From Lethocerus indicus (lineage: Eukaryota; Arthropoda; Insecta; Hemiptera; Belostomatidae): DNA of 64,000 bases. Positions 24,766 to 38,437 of the stretch are shown here, piece after piece. Under the pieces are notes generated by a model. The model was not told where the DNA came from. It did no database searches and saw nothing but the letters and a program-made list of their open reading frames with translations. Location: positions 3,526,034 through 3,590,033 of the forward strand of contig JACDQD010000006.1 in NCBI GenBank assembly GCA_019843655.1. Reading direction: 5' to 3'. Both the position numbers and the translations under genes were made by a program. The stretch's first letter is position 1; each line of letters opens with the position of its first letter.

Positions 24766-27700
24766 AAACATACAATAACGGCAATCAAATATTGACTGAT
24801 GTCTGTATAGTTTAGTAAAGAAAAAGTTTGTGAAATTTTCTTAACTCGCAATCACTATACACTCAAGTCTTACCAATATTTAAACCTATTTTCCGTACGC
24901 ATATTTCGTTATCGTAGCAGGTTTTTAGGCTATATGTTAAGAACAATGTATTGATAATATATTCGAAACTCTGTTTCAGGTTTTACAACAGTTTGGGGAC
25001 ACCACTCGAGTTTGCAGTTACGACATATTTGCTCAAAAAAGGTATATACTGTTGTTTGTTCAGCCATTATTATTTAGTTTCCTATCAAATTCGAAATACG
25101 AATACCGATGTGGGGTTTGCCGAAAATTCGAATGTTCGTCTCTACAAATACAGTTGTTGAAATTAAATTTTATATTTCATTGCTTAAATGATTGAAATAA
25201 TCATTTAATTTTTACCGTTTGGTAGAATTTTTTATATTTCTTAGAATATTTACAAGTACGTACATTTATAAGTAAAATAAATTTGAATAAACGACGATTT
25301 AGAAGTCATTCCTAGATTATTCTACGGGATTAAAAGTTAGTTTTTATGTGTAATTAACTGATAGAATGCGATGCTCTCTTATGCGCCTTATTAACTATAA
25401 TTACAAATAACTGATCCGAGGGTACTTCGGCGACGTATGGACAGTATTCCTCCTGGAAATGAAAGTTCCTAGAAACTATCAGTCCGGTAAGAATTAATTC
25501 AATGGGGTTTTAAGTGCCAAATCTTCTGGCTAAGTACTCAGAGTACTTATTCTTCGCGGAAAAATAAAAAAGAGGACGAGAAAGAAAAATAAAAAGGACA
25601 TTTTCCGGGAAGAGTGGAGAGGAAGGATGTAAAGGTTGGGGGTAGAGGGGCAGTCTTAATACAAAGGATCCGAGTGTCAGCCTCCCAACGGGGGTAAAGC
25701 TTTTGTTCCGCCATTACGCTTTTAGTTTATGAATTGTTAAACGGGGACTAAAGAACGGGGGGCGGCATAGACAGGTTGATCCCTTGTCAGGGACGCCGCC
25801 GGTCCTGCTTTCAATAGCCGGCCTATTCCCTCTATTGCTTTACCAACCCGTCTTAATTGTTGAATACATAACTAGTTCTGCTTACATGCAAATCCGCTTA
25901 ACATCAACACTCCTCCGAGTCAGTGGCTCCAACTATTATCAGATAGCAGATCACAGCCTTACATTTAAAAAAGATCCTACTAACCATTTATATAATAGTA
26001 CAAATGACTGAGCTTCACTATATTTTGTTTTATAAAATACGACATTATAAGATAGACACTGATATTCTAAGAATTAAGCACAATACCTTAAAAGTGAGAA
26101 ATAGTTACAAGTTACAGTGTATCAATTATTGAAATGAAAAATTCGTGGGAACAAGTATCGTATTCACAGATATAGAGCACTTATGAAACGTTTAATGTAA
26201 AACAAAGTTTGACCAGCCCCACTGGACGGAGTAATTATTTCCGAATTTGGTTCCCGTTTTCTAACTGAGGCCGAGCTCAAGATTTAAAGAAAGAGTGAGA
26301 TTGAGAGAGAGCATGAATGGGAATAAAAAGCAGTGTGAGTGATGACTCGACGAAAAAAATACAGTATAAAATCGAGTTCGTAAAGAACAAACCGTGGGGG
26401 GTACCATTAAATTTCTTTTTCATTCGGAGTCGTTTAGAAAAAAATAAAAAGGCGCCAGCCATGTCCAAACGATACTTTCATTCGGGCTGTTCTTCCTGAT
26501 TGTACTTTAATCAGTTTTACTCTATGACTCTGTAGTACAAATGTACTACTCCGAACATGTTCTTTTCTATTATTTCCGCCTGGCGGGCTAATTTAAACAA
26601 ATAAAATTATGTAAGAATAGTGGTCAAATTGTAAACAAACATTTAAAATTTCATATTGCCCGCCCTGCGATTTTCTAAGGAATTCTGAGAGTAAGCGACT
26701 ATTAACACTTGTTGTTTAGAGCATCAATGAGATTGACTGCAACTATAATATTTTCCTAATATTTAGCCGAATGGGAAATATAAATTAATTTCAATCCCGC
26801 TGATTATTTTCATTTATTCAATTCTTTATTTAAGCGTAGTAAACAATAAAAATTTCAACAGAACGATAGGTAAATTCAATGTGGATAAAACACAGTGCTG
26901 TCTTTTACCCAATGTTTGAGCACTGTCCAGGATCGACCGTCTATACCGTTAGTGTACATTTGTCAAACAAGTGAAGCAGGTAATGGGCTCGATGGGGGGC
27001 AACCCTGGTTTTAATGGGAGGGCAGGTATGCGGGGGCCCCATGACACATATCCGTGTCGCCTGTCCCTATTTTACACTGGATTCTCACGGGAGGGACGGG
27101 GGAAAAAAAGGAATGTTATTGTTACGGCCCACTGCCTCATTTCATCCATCTGTTCCATCCTCCGCCAACTTTTAAAAACCATTCAATAAAATTGTTGTTT
27201 CACCTCATAAATATTATATGCAAATCCGTCATTTATTTTGTATATTACATTCATTATATTGTACTAACTCATCGGCTATAAGAATAGTAGCGTTTTTATG
27301 CACGTCTGTATAGGCCTTTTTTAGGCCGTTTCGACAATCGGATATTTCGTAATGTTGTTACGACTTAACTGAAACAAGATATACTGTGTACAAATAGGAT
27401 ACGGCAACTGAATGTTGCATTCAAATATGTTGAGATAAATATAAATAAAATACGTCCGAATTAATTTAAAACAATAAAGCCACTATCTACTTTAAGACTG
27501 TATGGAAACACGTATCATCCTCGTTATGCCAGAAATACTATTTCTAATGATCATCTCTCCTTCAATAATATCATATCTCTGTATATGACAAGTTATATTA
27601 AAATAAAAAAAGTTGGCCAACTACTAGGAAAAATATAGGTTATCAGAAAAGAAAAATAGGTCTTCCCGGAAGGAGTAATCATTATAATGCGGATCTGCTT

Positions 27701-28533
27701 TCAATTCGATAATTCTATTATTTTACATGGCACGATCCATGAAAAGTATAAGATTCTGTAGAGTTCTTTGATTGTGCGGGGCATGTTGACCGTATGTTGG
27801 GTTTAGTATACAACCCTCCCGCGCTTCATCAGTGATAGAGCCTGTATGTAATATTAACTGATTTTCGTCTTTGTCACGGACTCGTTGGCACGGTTATTCG
27901 ATTGTACAACTATCGGCCGGCGTTGGTCATGCAGATGCGATTGAAACCGCCCTCCGATGTGAAACAACATTAAGGGAGTGTGCTGGAGGGACCGGGGCTC
28001 CAGCTAACGCGTGCACTCCTGCGACCGCAGCTGTGCAATTGTGCACGGCCAATGCAGCAGCTGTCAAATCTGTTCCCAATCTTTTCTCTTTTTATCTCAA
28101 CCCTTTCCCCTCCCATATTTCGTATTATTATTACTTCTTTCTTTTCAGCCCTGGACGGAACTAATTGTCCGTCCCCTTTTGCCCGTTCTGCTCCCCCATT
28201 TTCTAATAGCGCCTCCGACTGATTTTCCGCCTTAATTTCATATTCGTCTCGCGATAATTCTCCCCCTTATCTGATATCCCCTTATCGAATATATAGCCTT
28301 TTCCAGTCTTCTTTATCTGCCGGGTGGGAATGATTCGTTACTATTATATTTAAATTTATTATCTAATTATAAATATCTTTATTAATAAATGACGAAATTT
28401 TTAGGGTCGCGTGATTCTGTGGGAAGAACCTCGGTTAGGAGAGGTTGACCTGATGGCGGGATTTTGCTTGTCCTTGGAAACCAACTGAGCGAACCCTATT
28501 AACCAAGGTTTAACAACTTGCTTAATACCAAGC
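24764..28533. other. Gene-free stretch
   Basis: No supported gene. AT-rich to about 27800. Around 27880-28075 the sequence is GC-richer, contains two CAGCTG E-boxes and is open on the + strand (97 codons, 27871-28164) with an alanine- and threonine-rich reading that matches nothing I know. Confidence 0.55.
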
Positions 28534-28556
28534 ATTAGCATAAAATTTATGCTAAT
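28534..28556. promoter_or_regulatory. 23-bp perfect palindrome with octamer-like arms
   Basis: ATTAGCATAAA (28534-28544) and TTTATGCTAAT (28546-28556) are exact reverse complements around a single A. Each arm contains ATGCTAAT read outward, a variant of the POU-domain octamer. A second inverted pair, TGCTT...AAGCA, lies immediately upstream (28519-28535). Binding is inferred, not shown. Confidence 0.4.
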
Positions 28557-31500
28557 ACATAGAACAGTTATTATTATTTTTTAATCACATATTTTTTGAA
28601 CAGATTGCTATATATGAAAGGTGAATTTCTTAAACGGAATTTATTTTTCCTCTACTGTATTATTATTTTATTCCTATCTATAACTTAGGTATCATGCTGT
28701 ATGCATGTTTGTTGTTTGTGGTACCAAGCATTTCGTACTTCGCAAGTTAATAAATTGAAGAATTCACGATCCACGGCCATTCAAATATACAATTTATTCG
28801 GCTGCGTTATTCAAGAGCCACTCAGGTAAAATAAAATTTGTAAACGAATGCCACTGAAATTATGTTGGGTAAGTGATTGATAATTAAAACTCCGAAAATC
28901 ATAAATACCGAATCGTTGGGTTCGATTTACTCTTCTAAATTATAATTTACACCGCGAACTGTACTAGTTGCAAAATGAGACGCAATTTATAGTCAATCGA
29001 TATATGAGGCAAAGGGCGCATTGTGTTGCATGTCGGGCCGGCCACCGTGCGTCGGATCTGCAGAAACCTCGATTCAAATTTTTTAATTTCATAGAAAAAC
29101 ATAAAATTTGATATTCAGTAGAAATAGGATTGGACATATTTGCAGTTTTTTCGGAAAATCCTCTATACACATCATTAAAAATATTAATGCGTGTTTCATG
29201 GCCTAAAAAATGTTTTTATATTCCGTGAGCGTAGGTTCAAGGGACTCTATTTTAGAAAAATGTAGAGATCGTCAGTATCGTATTTGGATGGATGTGATGG
29301 AAATTGGAGAGATCCGTTGCATAATGAAAGAATGGCAGCGATAGGGTTTAGGTATAGGTATCGGTTGTGGACCAAGAGGGCACTGGATCGGAGGCGGCAT
29401 GAATAATTCGTCCCGTGGAGAGAAGAGCAAGTTTTCCGGTCCACTTGGGAAATCCGACCCAATCTTGGAACGGACTCACCAATCTTCGGACCCTCGTCAA
29501 ATAATAACCAACGCATATATTACCGCCCTACCTACCCATTCGGGCATAACTTCAAGCCGGCTAAATAAGTTTTAATGCGAGCAATAAAACGCGAATGTAT
29601 ACGTCTTTCAAGAAGAGTACAATCGAAGGCAAAGAAACAAGTGAGGAACATAATTTTTTCGGCCTCTTTTGTGCGGTTTATGCCTGGTATAGTTTACAGC
29701 CCAGTGCTACATTACACAGTTTGATCGTACTATTGCGATAATTGGACTGGTTTCAGCTTCTCTCCTTTGTCCATAGTATATAATATGTATACATTGCCGA
29801 TGAAGCATCGTGTTAGCACTATTAATTTGCATGAGGTCGCTTCCACTTTTCCACTTCACTTTTCAGTCTATAGTCACTTATAATAACGTTTATCATTAAT
29901 TCCGCTTATAAATTGGCCGAATTACAATATCATGCAGATAATTTACCTAATTACTAATTAAATCCTTTACAATTTCAACAAAACATAAATCCAATGCACA
30001 TTTCCTGTACATTCTGTTAGGTTATTTACCCTAATTAGGTGAGTGATGGAAAAAAATATTATTTCATATGCGCGATCCAGTTACTTGTGTTATTTGAGGC
30101 GGATTGTCTCTGAATAGCCATTGGGGACACTGGCGATTTTAAATTAATTGGTGAATCCGTTATTTGAAATATTAATTGAAATTAAATTCCAGAGATGACT
30201 AAAAAGCTTACAGTATTATAAAGGCAGAATGGAAGCGGATCTGTGTTTAAAATTAGTACCAATACACGTCGCCATATCGTTGATTCGATTTCAATATCGT
30301 ATTTGTACATAATAAAATGGATGTTAAAACATTAATTTCACCTCCTGGGTAAAGGCATAACCAGTTTCTGTCACAGTAATTCTGTAATTATTAACAGTAT
30401 TAATTAGCTTTTAAATTGGCCTGGTTGACTTTATTAAATCGCGTTACTATTTCAGCGAATTGTTACTAGAAAACAGAATCTAACAGATGGCAGGGCGTAT
30501 ATATATTTTTACAATTTCCCTTATAAGATAAGTGAAATGTTCCCGAAGACGCTTGTGAGCTGAAATATAGTTCTGTACTACATCGTACGAATGTAACGAA
30601 ATCTTTCGATACGGAGAGCGTTCGAAAAATCGGGCGGAAACTGTCAGGAGTAATTACTAATTACAAGGGGGAGGGGGGGGGAGGTAAACGTAATTGGTCC
30701 GCCGCGTTTCCAATATTAACTGGTGTAGACTGGGTACCGTTTTGCTGTGCTGTGTATCGGATGAGCTTAAAAAAAAATGTCCGAAAATTGTTCGGAGCGC
30801 TTTGAACGGGTCTCGAATTCCGGGCTTTGCTTTTTGGCGGCGGTTTCAATTAAAATTGATGAGACCACCGCCAGGGAGAGAAAGAGCTGGAGTGAGTGTT
30901 GAACAACGGCACATTTGTTAATGGCCCGCTCTGTCATTTGCCATTGGTTAAAACTTGCAAAAATACCGGTCACTGGTGCCAGTGGTGCCATTTTCCTCCC
31001 CCATTTATCAATGTATTTCATGCCTGTTTCAGTTTTTCCTCAATACCAGGGAACGTAATCCGCGTCCGGCAAATGCCCTTATAACAGTTAATTTAAAAGC
31101 TTATCTGCTACGTAACAGGAAGGTCATAGAGTGGTGCGAAACTGGTTCAGTGCAGGTTGCCTACCTGTAGGCAACAATATTAAATATCCTGACCTACGAA
31201 TTTAGGTAGTATTAGGATAGTAACAGCTAACTTTGTGAATGCCACTGACTTTAGGAATACTGTTATTATAGTGAGACTAACAGTTAAATAATAGAAATGA
31301 TGTCAGTAATATTTAATTTAGAAATTGGACGAAAGCCGGGATTTATTGATAACTGCGAATGTTTTTTTTTTTGACAACACAATTTACTTCAGTTGTTTCA
31401 ACTGATACTGACCGAGACGAGATGATGAAACCGGTAATAAGCGGTTAGTTAGAAAAAAATCACACGTATGTTTGTTAGTAAACGTGGTTTACGATCTTAA

Positions 31501-32281
31501 ACCGTGCTCGCATTCAGCATAAGTACATTGGATCCGGGCCCTACTTCACCTTACGAAAGTCCGGAACGTGACCCACACCACAGTACAGGGATTAAATATA
31601 TCACGAGGATTATAATGTAATAATATGTCCTGAACTTAAACAAGTACTCCAAGTTGAATATGTAATTTATATCTGTGAGCTGAGTCACACAGTCGGTAGT
31701 TTGTTTTCTGGAAAATCTTCACACTTTATTGTATTTGTCTGTGTTGTACCAATTACTGCTGCATGCAAGTCAACCACGAGAATATAAAACAAAAATTAAA
31801 TATTTGACTGCGAATACCTCTGCTACGCCTGTGAACTACAATTTTGTTTCTGTTCTTATTTTGTCACTACAATATTACAATTAGATTCAGTGACGAATAG
31901 TTAATGTACCTATACCCGTCTCGTTATTAAGGTTTTAGTATATTATATACAAAATATTTCCATTCCTATTTCATCTTATTACTATTTCTTTGCTAAATGT
32001 TGACAAGAGGAATTGTATCAAAAGGAACGTTTTTAAGTTTTGTAACCTGTTGATGCCTCGAACCATATAAAGAGGGAAACTCAAGTTTTGGATACATTGG
32101 GATAAACGTTGATTATAATGGTTTTAGCTATGTCAGCAAAACAGATTCCTGTTTTATCTTTTATCCAATACTATTTGATATTCACAAAAGGCAGATAATT
32201 TAAGAGAAATACTGGAAAAGAACTATAAAACGTGGTAGATTTGTAGAGTGGTGTCGTGGCCGGGGCTCCCTCTGCTATCGA
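28557..32281. other. Gene-free stretch
   Basis: AT-rich with no supported gene. Small frames on both strands at 28964-29516 and 30661-31170 have no recognisable motif. A poly-T run lies near 31364-31372. Confidence 0.6.
30673..30681 (+). repeat. Poly-G tract (9 G)
   Basis: Run of 9 G preceded by GGGGGA and followed by AGG. The whole 30667-30684 segment is almost pure G. Confidence 0.95.
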
Positions 32282-32334
32282 CATTGATTTCGCTCAAAAC
32301 AGCTGTTGGCTAAAAATAGATCACCCATATTTCT
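32282..32334 (+). promoter_or_regulatory. E-box plus MEF2-type composite element, copy 1
   Basis: CATTGATTT (32282-32290), then CAGCTGTTGGCTAAAAATAG (32300-32319), then ATATTTCT (32327-32334). It aligns with 55108-55159 at about 43 of 53 positions, with the same 7-base gap after the MEF2-type site. CAGCTG is a bHLH E-box and CTAAAAATAG fits the MEF2 consensus CTA(A/T)4TAG. Adjacent E-box and MEF2 sites are typical of muscle enhancers in animals. On the minus strand both copies can also be read as RN(I/M)G(G/D)LFLA(D/N)SC, so a short coding relic is not excluded. Confidence 0.4.
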
Positions 32335-33042
32335 TCCGGGCCAACGTTCTATAGTTTTCACCACCGAATCTGTATTATAAGTTAATATAAGTTATAAACC
32401 AGCATTGAAATATTATTTTTTTATTAATTAAAGAAACTGTTAATATAATGTTATCGCGTTTTAAGAATAACTTTCTCTTTTTTTTGCTTTAAGGAAAATC
32501 ATAAGCGCTTAAGGAAAGTCAACTTATATGGAAAAATGATGGATGAACGAAACGAGTATTTCCTCTGACAATATAGTCCTTGTAATATGTGCCGTATTAA
32601 CACGAATCTGCGTCATTGGGATACTATCAACTTCCAAAAATATTAGCGAGAGTTTTTTTTAACGATGTGCATTATATTTCAGCAGAAGTATAAGTCGGCT
32701 GGAAGTTAAGTTGGACAGAACTTTCAATTAGCAAACCATTAAGAACAAAAGATTCAATTGAATCCTGAGCAAGTTATTAAAGATTAATAACTTCGTTAGT
32801 ATTAATATCATTAAAGATATCCTACGTAGCATCAACCACGATAAAGGGAATAATAAATATCACGCCTAATGAAAATCTAAATTGTGCCAAATATATTAAA
32901 TTTCATTTCCGGAGTACACCTGTATATAAAATCCATAAATATCGCCAATAATAGTTAATATATTGTGTTAATGTCAATACACGTACATTTTCTAATCACA
33001 CGTACATTCGTTTATGTAAAATTGAATTAATTTACGATTACA
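32335..33042. other. Gene-free AT-rich stretch
   Basis: I see no gene, RNA or repeat. Confidence 0.6.
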
Positions 33043-33440
33043 TTGCCTTTTTTGGCATTTCTACTACCATATTGTTACATATATATTGTTATCGTGTGTA
33101 TTAAAAATGACTACTTCTTGTCGTGTTGTTTCTTCATCTGTTTTCCAATAAGTCTGTTCTCTTTTATTCGGTATAATTTATGTTGTGTTTGTTTTCCCCA
33201 GTCTATGGGTTTTTTGGGGGTTTTTATTCTGTTTATTTTGTTGATTAATTTTATTGCGTCTCCTTTTGTCGGTTTTATGTTTCTTACAGATAGCGCGGTT
33301 GTGCTGTTTCTGTATTCCGTATTACGCAGTGTCAGGGACACTGTATAAAGGTAACTTTTTGTCCGTTGTTTCGTATATATGCTGTTGGATTATTATTGTG
33401 TTTGTGTTTACTGCTTGCATGTTTGATCGCCGCAAATAAA
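33043..33440 (-). pseudogene. Strand-asymmetric A-rich tract, possible decayed coding relic
   Basis: The minus strand is strongly A-rich and T-poor for about 400 bp, unlike the flanks. It is open for 76 codons (33111-33341) from a GTG. Upstream of that a second frame stays open for about 45 codons, so the two could be joined by a single frameshift. The readings are rich in K, N, R and T, as in SVRNIKPTKGDAIKLINK. Such asymmetry is common in the coding strand of LINE-type retroelements, but I see no reverse-transcriptase, endonuclease or zinc-knuckle motif. The + strand reading is a string of F, L, I, V and C (101 codons), which is the complement of the same bias and not convincing as a membrane protein. 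Confidence 0.2.
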
Positions 33441-34206
33441 ATTGTTCTTATCGTTACAATTCCTTATATACGTATAGTTTTTAATTAAATAAAACCGTAT
33501 CGATTGTGTTCCAAATGGAAGTAAATCGGTTAGGGGTAAATGAAATCCGGAGTTGGGTCGTCACGGCGTATGGGATCAGTTGGAAGACAGGTAGCCGGTC
33601 GTCATAATTGAGATGTCGGCCTTATGAGGGATATATATTTCTGGAAAAATAGCACCGGTGTGGGGACGTCTCTTTCTGTCGGGAAATTCTAGCGAATAAT
33701 TGGTGTTTTGAGGACAGGAAAGGTGGGAGAGATCGCCCCCCCCCCAGCCCTACCTGGTGGTTGGACACTGCCGCTTCTTTCAGGGACAAAGGAGCCACCG
33801 CCTCCCATCTGCCGTTACCGACCCCCGTCAAATGTCGGCCCTCGTTATGGACGAAAAACTTATAAAGAGGAAATATGGACGGGTCCGCACATTCCTGACC
33901 TCGAATGGCCTTCAAACGAGCGGCCCACTTGAATCAATTCATACAAGATACGAACTCGAAATTTGTAATAAAAGGGTGAGACCAAAGGGTAAAATTTTAG
34001 TTAGAGTAAAAGAAGTGCAATCTCTATTTTTTGCTCTACCTATTTTTCAGTTCAAATTCGACGTCAAGTTCTGTTTGTATTGGTGCAAACACATGTCTTA
34101 CGTTGGATGTTGTTATATGTTTTGTAGAATTGTGGGGATTAGTATGACATCTTTGTAAGCAGCCGTTTTTTAGATATTTATGGGAGAGATACAAGAGTTT
34201 GGGAAG
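33441..34206. other. Gene-free stretch
   Basis: A + strand frame of 133 codons at 33757-34158 has no recognisable domain, splice pair or composition bias and is probably chance. A poly-C tract is listed separately. Confidence 0.5.
33736..33745 (-). repeat. Poly-C tract (10 C)
   Basis: Uninterrupted run of 10 C on the + strand. Confidence 0.95.
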
Positions 34207-34225
34207 GAACTGTTTTTAACAGTTC
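34207..34225. promoter_or_regulatory. 19-bp perfect inverted repeat with Myb-like half sites
   Basis: GAACTGTT (34207-34214) and AACAGTTC (34218-34225) are exact reverse complements around TTT. AACTG/CAGTT is the Myb core half site. No direct evidence of function. Confidence 0.35.
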
Positions 34226-37200
34226 AGGTTACGATGACATTTTCAGAAACTTCTGTTACCGCGACATCATAATTAAACGGCCGATTACATGTATATAGAA
34301 GCGAAAAAAGTTTATTCGTAAAAACTTAGATCGACAGTTTATCAAGTAGTGTGAATGAAATAACAGGGAATAGGGTGAGATTTCAATAAATGAGTATGCC
34401 TTAAATGTTCTTAAATAAATGATTACGATGTTATCTAACTGTGTTGTCCTCGAACATTGGTGTCAGACAACAATATCGGAAATCTTTGGCAGGCAGTTTC
34501 TGTTAGATGCAAATCTGAAATGAAAATAACCCCGTAAGGGTTATTATATTAAGGTAGAGCGATTAATATCCCGTTGCCAAATAATTTGAATAGAATTTCA
34601 GTCAGGGCAGAGTTCGGAAGCGAGATGAGACGGCTAAGAATGTGCCGGCCCCGCTCTCTGTCTCATAATGGCCGGGTGCGGCGCCTCCTTTTCCGACTCA
34701 ATCACTGAAGGTTACATAATAAAAAATAAAAAAAAGAACAAGAAATAAGCGGAGAAAGAGAAAAGGAAATCAAAAGGAAAAAAAAGTTGTAATGGTGATC
34801 CGAAGGAGGCGGTGCCGGCTTGTTATGAGGGCCCGGTTACAAAGTATCCCAAAATATATATCATTAGCTCTGGGCGAGGAACACTCTTCTTCCTTTTTTT
34901 ACCCCTCCAAAGTTCGGGGCCCCACATCTCTCACCGCTTTCCTTTCTTTTATTCTTCCTCCTCCTCCTCCTCCTTTACTTTACCTTTTTCGCCGCCCCGA
35001 ATCCTCCTTTCTGTAGATCCGACGGAGGATAATATGTAGTTTGGGAGGAGACGGCCAATAGAAAATCAACTTCGTCACCTTTTAGTCAATGCGATGGTCA
35101 TTATTCACTCGGATAGTTTCCTCCCAGGGCTACGATCAAATTCTGTTACAGGTCAAAAGAAAGTCATAATTGGTCATCTCGGTATGCTTGTGAAGCATGT
35201 ATAAGCAGCTACTTATTGCACTGTTCCATACGATATATAGATCCAGTTTCGGGCTTTTGGAAACTATAAAATTATGGGAGACATAAAATATTACTGACAC
35301 TAGTGTTATCGTGTGATAGGTCGCTACCTCGGCGGTTAGACCGGTTTCTGATTCTCACCAACATCAATATGTGTTGGGGTATGTTAGTACTGTTTCTCTA
35401 CACCACAGTGGCACCACCTCTTTTTTTGGACGGTCGGTATTCTGTCAAGGGACTGTCTTCTCTTTACATCCAGGTGTTTAATAATAGCGTACCAGAATTG
35501 AGTTATTACAGGCTACGTACAAGGCTGCACGTTATAATCACAAGATTACTCTAGCTTTGAAGTCAATGCTGTATTTCACATTTCGTATTTTACTGATGAA
35601 CAGTTACTACGTTGTGTGTATAATATTTAAATTTGTAACTGAAATTAAAATTGTTGGCTATTGTTTGTCTCCAATGTATATATACAAAAGTATATGTTGA
35701 CAGTACATAAATACGTAATAGATAAATTAGTTGGGTGGGAGGTTTTTAAGACGTCAAGTTTTAATCTCGTGCGGACGCTAGATATGGTTGTCGTCATAGA
35801 GGTACTCGGCCTTTCCCTATTGGGGAACCCGTGTCCATGAATTATTTACAAAAGGCGACTGAATGGCCGCATAAATGGTTCTGAAGGCTGGAAAACTGTT
35901 GAACGTTTCAGGAACCGGACGAACTGGCGAATGCAAGAGCACGCGCCGAACCAACAATGACAAAAAAAACGCGCCCAGATGGCTGAGCTCAATTTGTTAG
36001 CATCTTGAATGGAATTCGCATTGTCTGCAGAGAGGAAGAGCAAAATCCGAAGCCCATTTAGTTATTGCGTCTGTTTTCATCGTTTCCAGTGAAAATTCCG
36101 AATCGAGGCGAGAAATAATATCTAGTACCGAACTTGTCACATCGGAAAATCCTAAGGGACAGACACGTACACCAAGGAGATGGAATTGAATATATTCAAT
36201 GATATTCAATCGAATAGTTCTAATAGAAACAATGATGTCTACCGTGACAAACAAACGTCTTCACGATGTGACACCACCGTTGGCATAAGCGTGGTTTCAA
36301 TTCTAACCGATCGAAGGTTATTTCTTACTTTACCAATATTTATTTATGCATAGCGTCGGTATCGGGGCGATGATATTGCTGCAGGTTGAGTTCCAACAAA
36401 GAAATTGATACAAGACGCGGAGGTTGTGACGGTTAAAATGTCAATAAACTGAACCCTTCATTGATCGAGTGTTTATTTCCGTTCATTGTTATTTGAATTT
36501 TTTTACGGTATTATTCGTCACAAGAGGATATGCAAAGCGTTTGAACTTTCTTTATAAAGAGAAAAAATAAGCTGAATTTCAGTTGAGGGGTTCCGAATTG
36601 AGAAGTACAGGAAAATGAAGAATGTTCCTTTTCTGACGTGCAATAGCTTGCACAATTTCTAATGGGGTAGAATGGAACATTTGCAGGGATTAAGGGAGGC
36701 GTCGGCGCCAAATGAAGACGTACGGCCGTCTGAATTGGAGCCGAAAACGAAAACGGGGCATGCGGCATAAATTATGGCCTGGAATTGTAAGAACATTCGA
36801 CTGGGAAATGAACAAATGGACAGTGGCCTGAAAGGAGAGCATTGGAATTGATGGCTCTATTCCTCGCCTCCTGTACTTGCTGAACGTCGATTCTGTTCAA
36901 CGTCAATTCGATTCGATGTTAATCTTTGAATTTTCCAATATTTCAAAAGCAATAACCGGAGAACGTAATTGACATTTCCTTTAACCGTATTGATACTGCT
37001 CTAACGCTATTTAAATTCGGAGTACTTGAGAAAAGTATTGGAAAAGGTCTTCTGCTGATAAAGCATCTTATCAGCACTAACATTATAACACTTGTGTGGA
37101 AACCTCACCACTAGTATACTGACTGAATTCTTCTGGAGAGAAGCCAAAACCGGCCTATCACAGGAACGAACAATCAGAACATATATGTTACCTCTAGGAG

Positions 37201-38437
37201 CCGAATATATATCTTACAAAAAATTTATTAGAAAATATATTCTAAGTATATTAGAAATTTAACTGATTATACATTTATTTGTTAAAATAATACTACTATT
37301 AATAATAAAATACTTTTAACTAAACTCGAAGCGGACCTCTCAGTAACATTTTAAACATCTTAATTTTACTACTCACTTAGAATACACTAATCTTATTATG
37401 CATAAGAAGACGTAAAGACAGCGGGCCGATTTATAATTTTTTGGAGTTAATTTCCAGAGAGTAGTATTGCAATCGGCCTGTAAATGGTGGCCAAGAGATG
37501 GCCATTTAAAGCCAGAATGCGGGCCTCGTCTTTAATCCGGGTTTCCTTCTCTCACCCCCCCAAAATTAGCATAACATTACAGTTAATAAACTCCAGCTCA
37601 CTGGATTTCAACTTTATGAAGTACAAGTTTATGTAGCCGTTCCGCTTCTTTTTTTAATGACTTCGACATTAACCCGGGGATCCAAAAATAAACCCTCTTT
37701 TTTGCAAAAATCCCGCGGCACTAATTCATTAATTTTTCTACTTTTTTGATGACCCGGGAGGAGGAGCAGAGTTTATTGTGGATCCAAAGCACCCGGCTCA
37801 CTTAGAAATGCATTAACAACGCCACAGGCAGCTTATTGCGGTTAAATTTTACGAGGTTGGGAAAATTTTAACAGGATTAGAGCAATAATGTACCTGTGGG
37901 ACACGGAGACAGCGGATAAATGTCTCCATCCTGACCATTAACCGGTATAAAGTTCCAGAAAATATCTAATTATCTAGTTTCATTATTATGCTCTTAAAAA
38001 TAATCGTAATTTTTAGATCTCATTTAAAGAGTTACTTCAGTATTAAAATGTTGATTTATTTTGTGATTAAAATGATTCCTATAAATAAGATATAAATATA
38101 AATAATGAAAGTCAGTACCTCGCGAGGATATTTTAAATGAATCCAATAAATTTATTCAATTTTCATTCCATCTTTGGATGCTGACAGCATATTTAAGGAG
38201 TAGCTTCTGGGCCCGACAATTCTTTAATCAATTCTTTAGTTGGGTGACAAATTTAGATATCTGTTTCTTGATGTGTTCAGTTGGCAGAAAAACTTTTACT
38301 AGCTGTTGTAATTTTCAGTCTCTGTGGGCTTGTCAATCAGGAAAAATCTACATATGTAATTGACTGGTCGATGTTTTATGTATTTCATTAAAATTCCTTA
38401 TAGCAGAGATTAGATCTGGCGTATGCCGTTAAAACTC
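34226..38437. other. Gene-free stretch
   Basis: No supported gene. About 34610-34700 is GC-rich, and 34710-34790 is A-rich low complexity. A 16-bp palindrome ATTGAATATATTCAAT lies at 36185-36200. Frames at 35997-36254 and 36511-36768 show nothing recognisable. Confidence 0.55.
34956..34974. repeat. (TCC)n microsatellite
   Basis: Six TCC units. The frames across it are low-complexity S or P. Confidence 0.95.

Noticed and set aside
33757..34158. 133-codon + strand open frame
   Set aside because: No recognisable domain, no composition bias, no promoter or splice support. A chance frame is likely in 64 kb.
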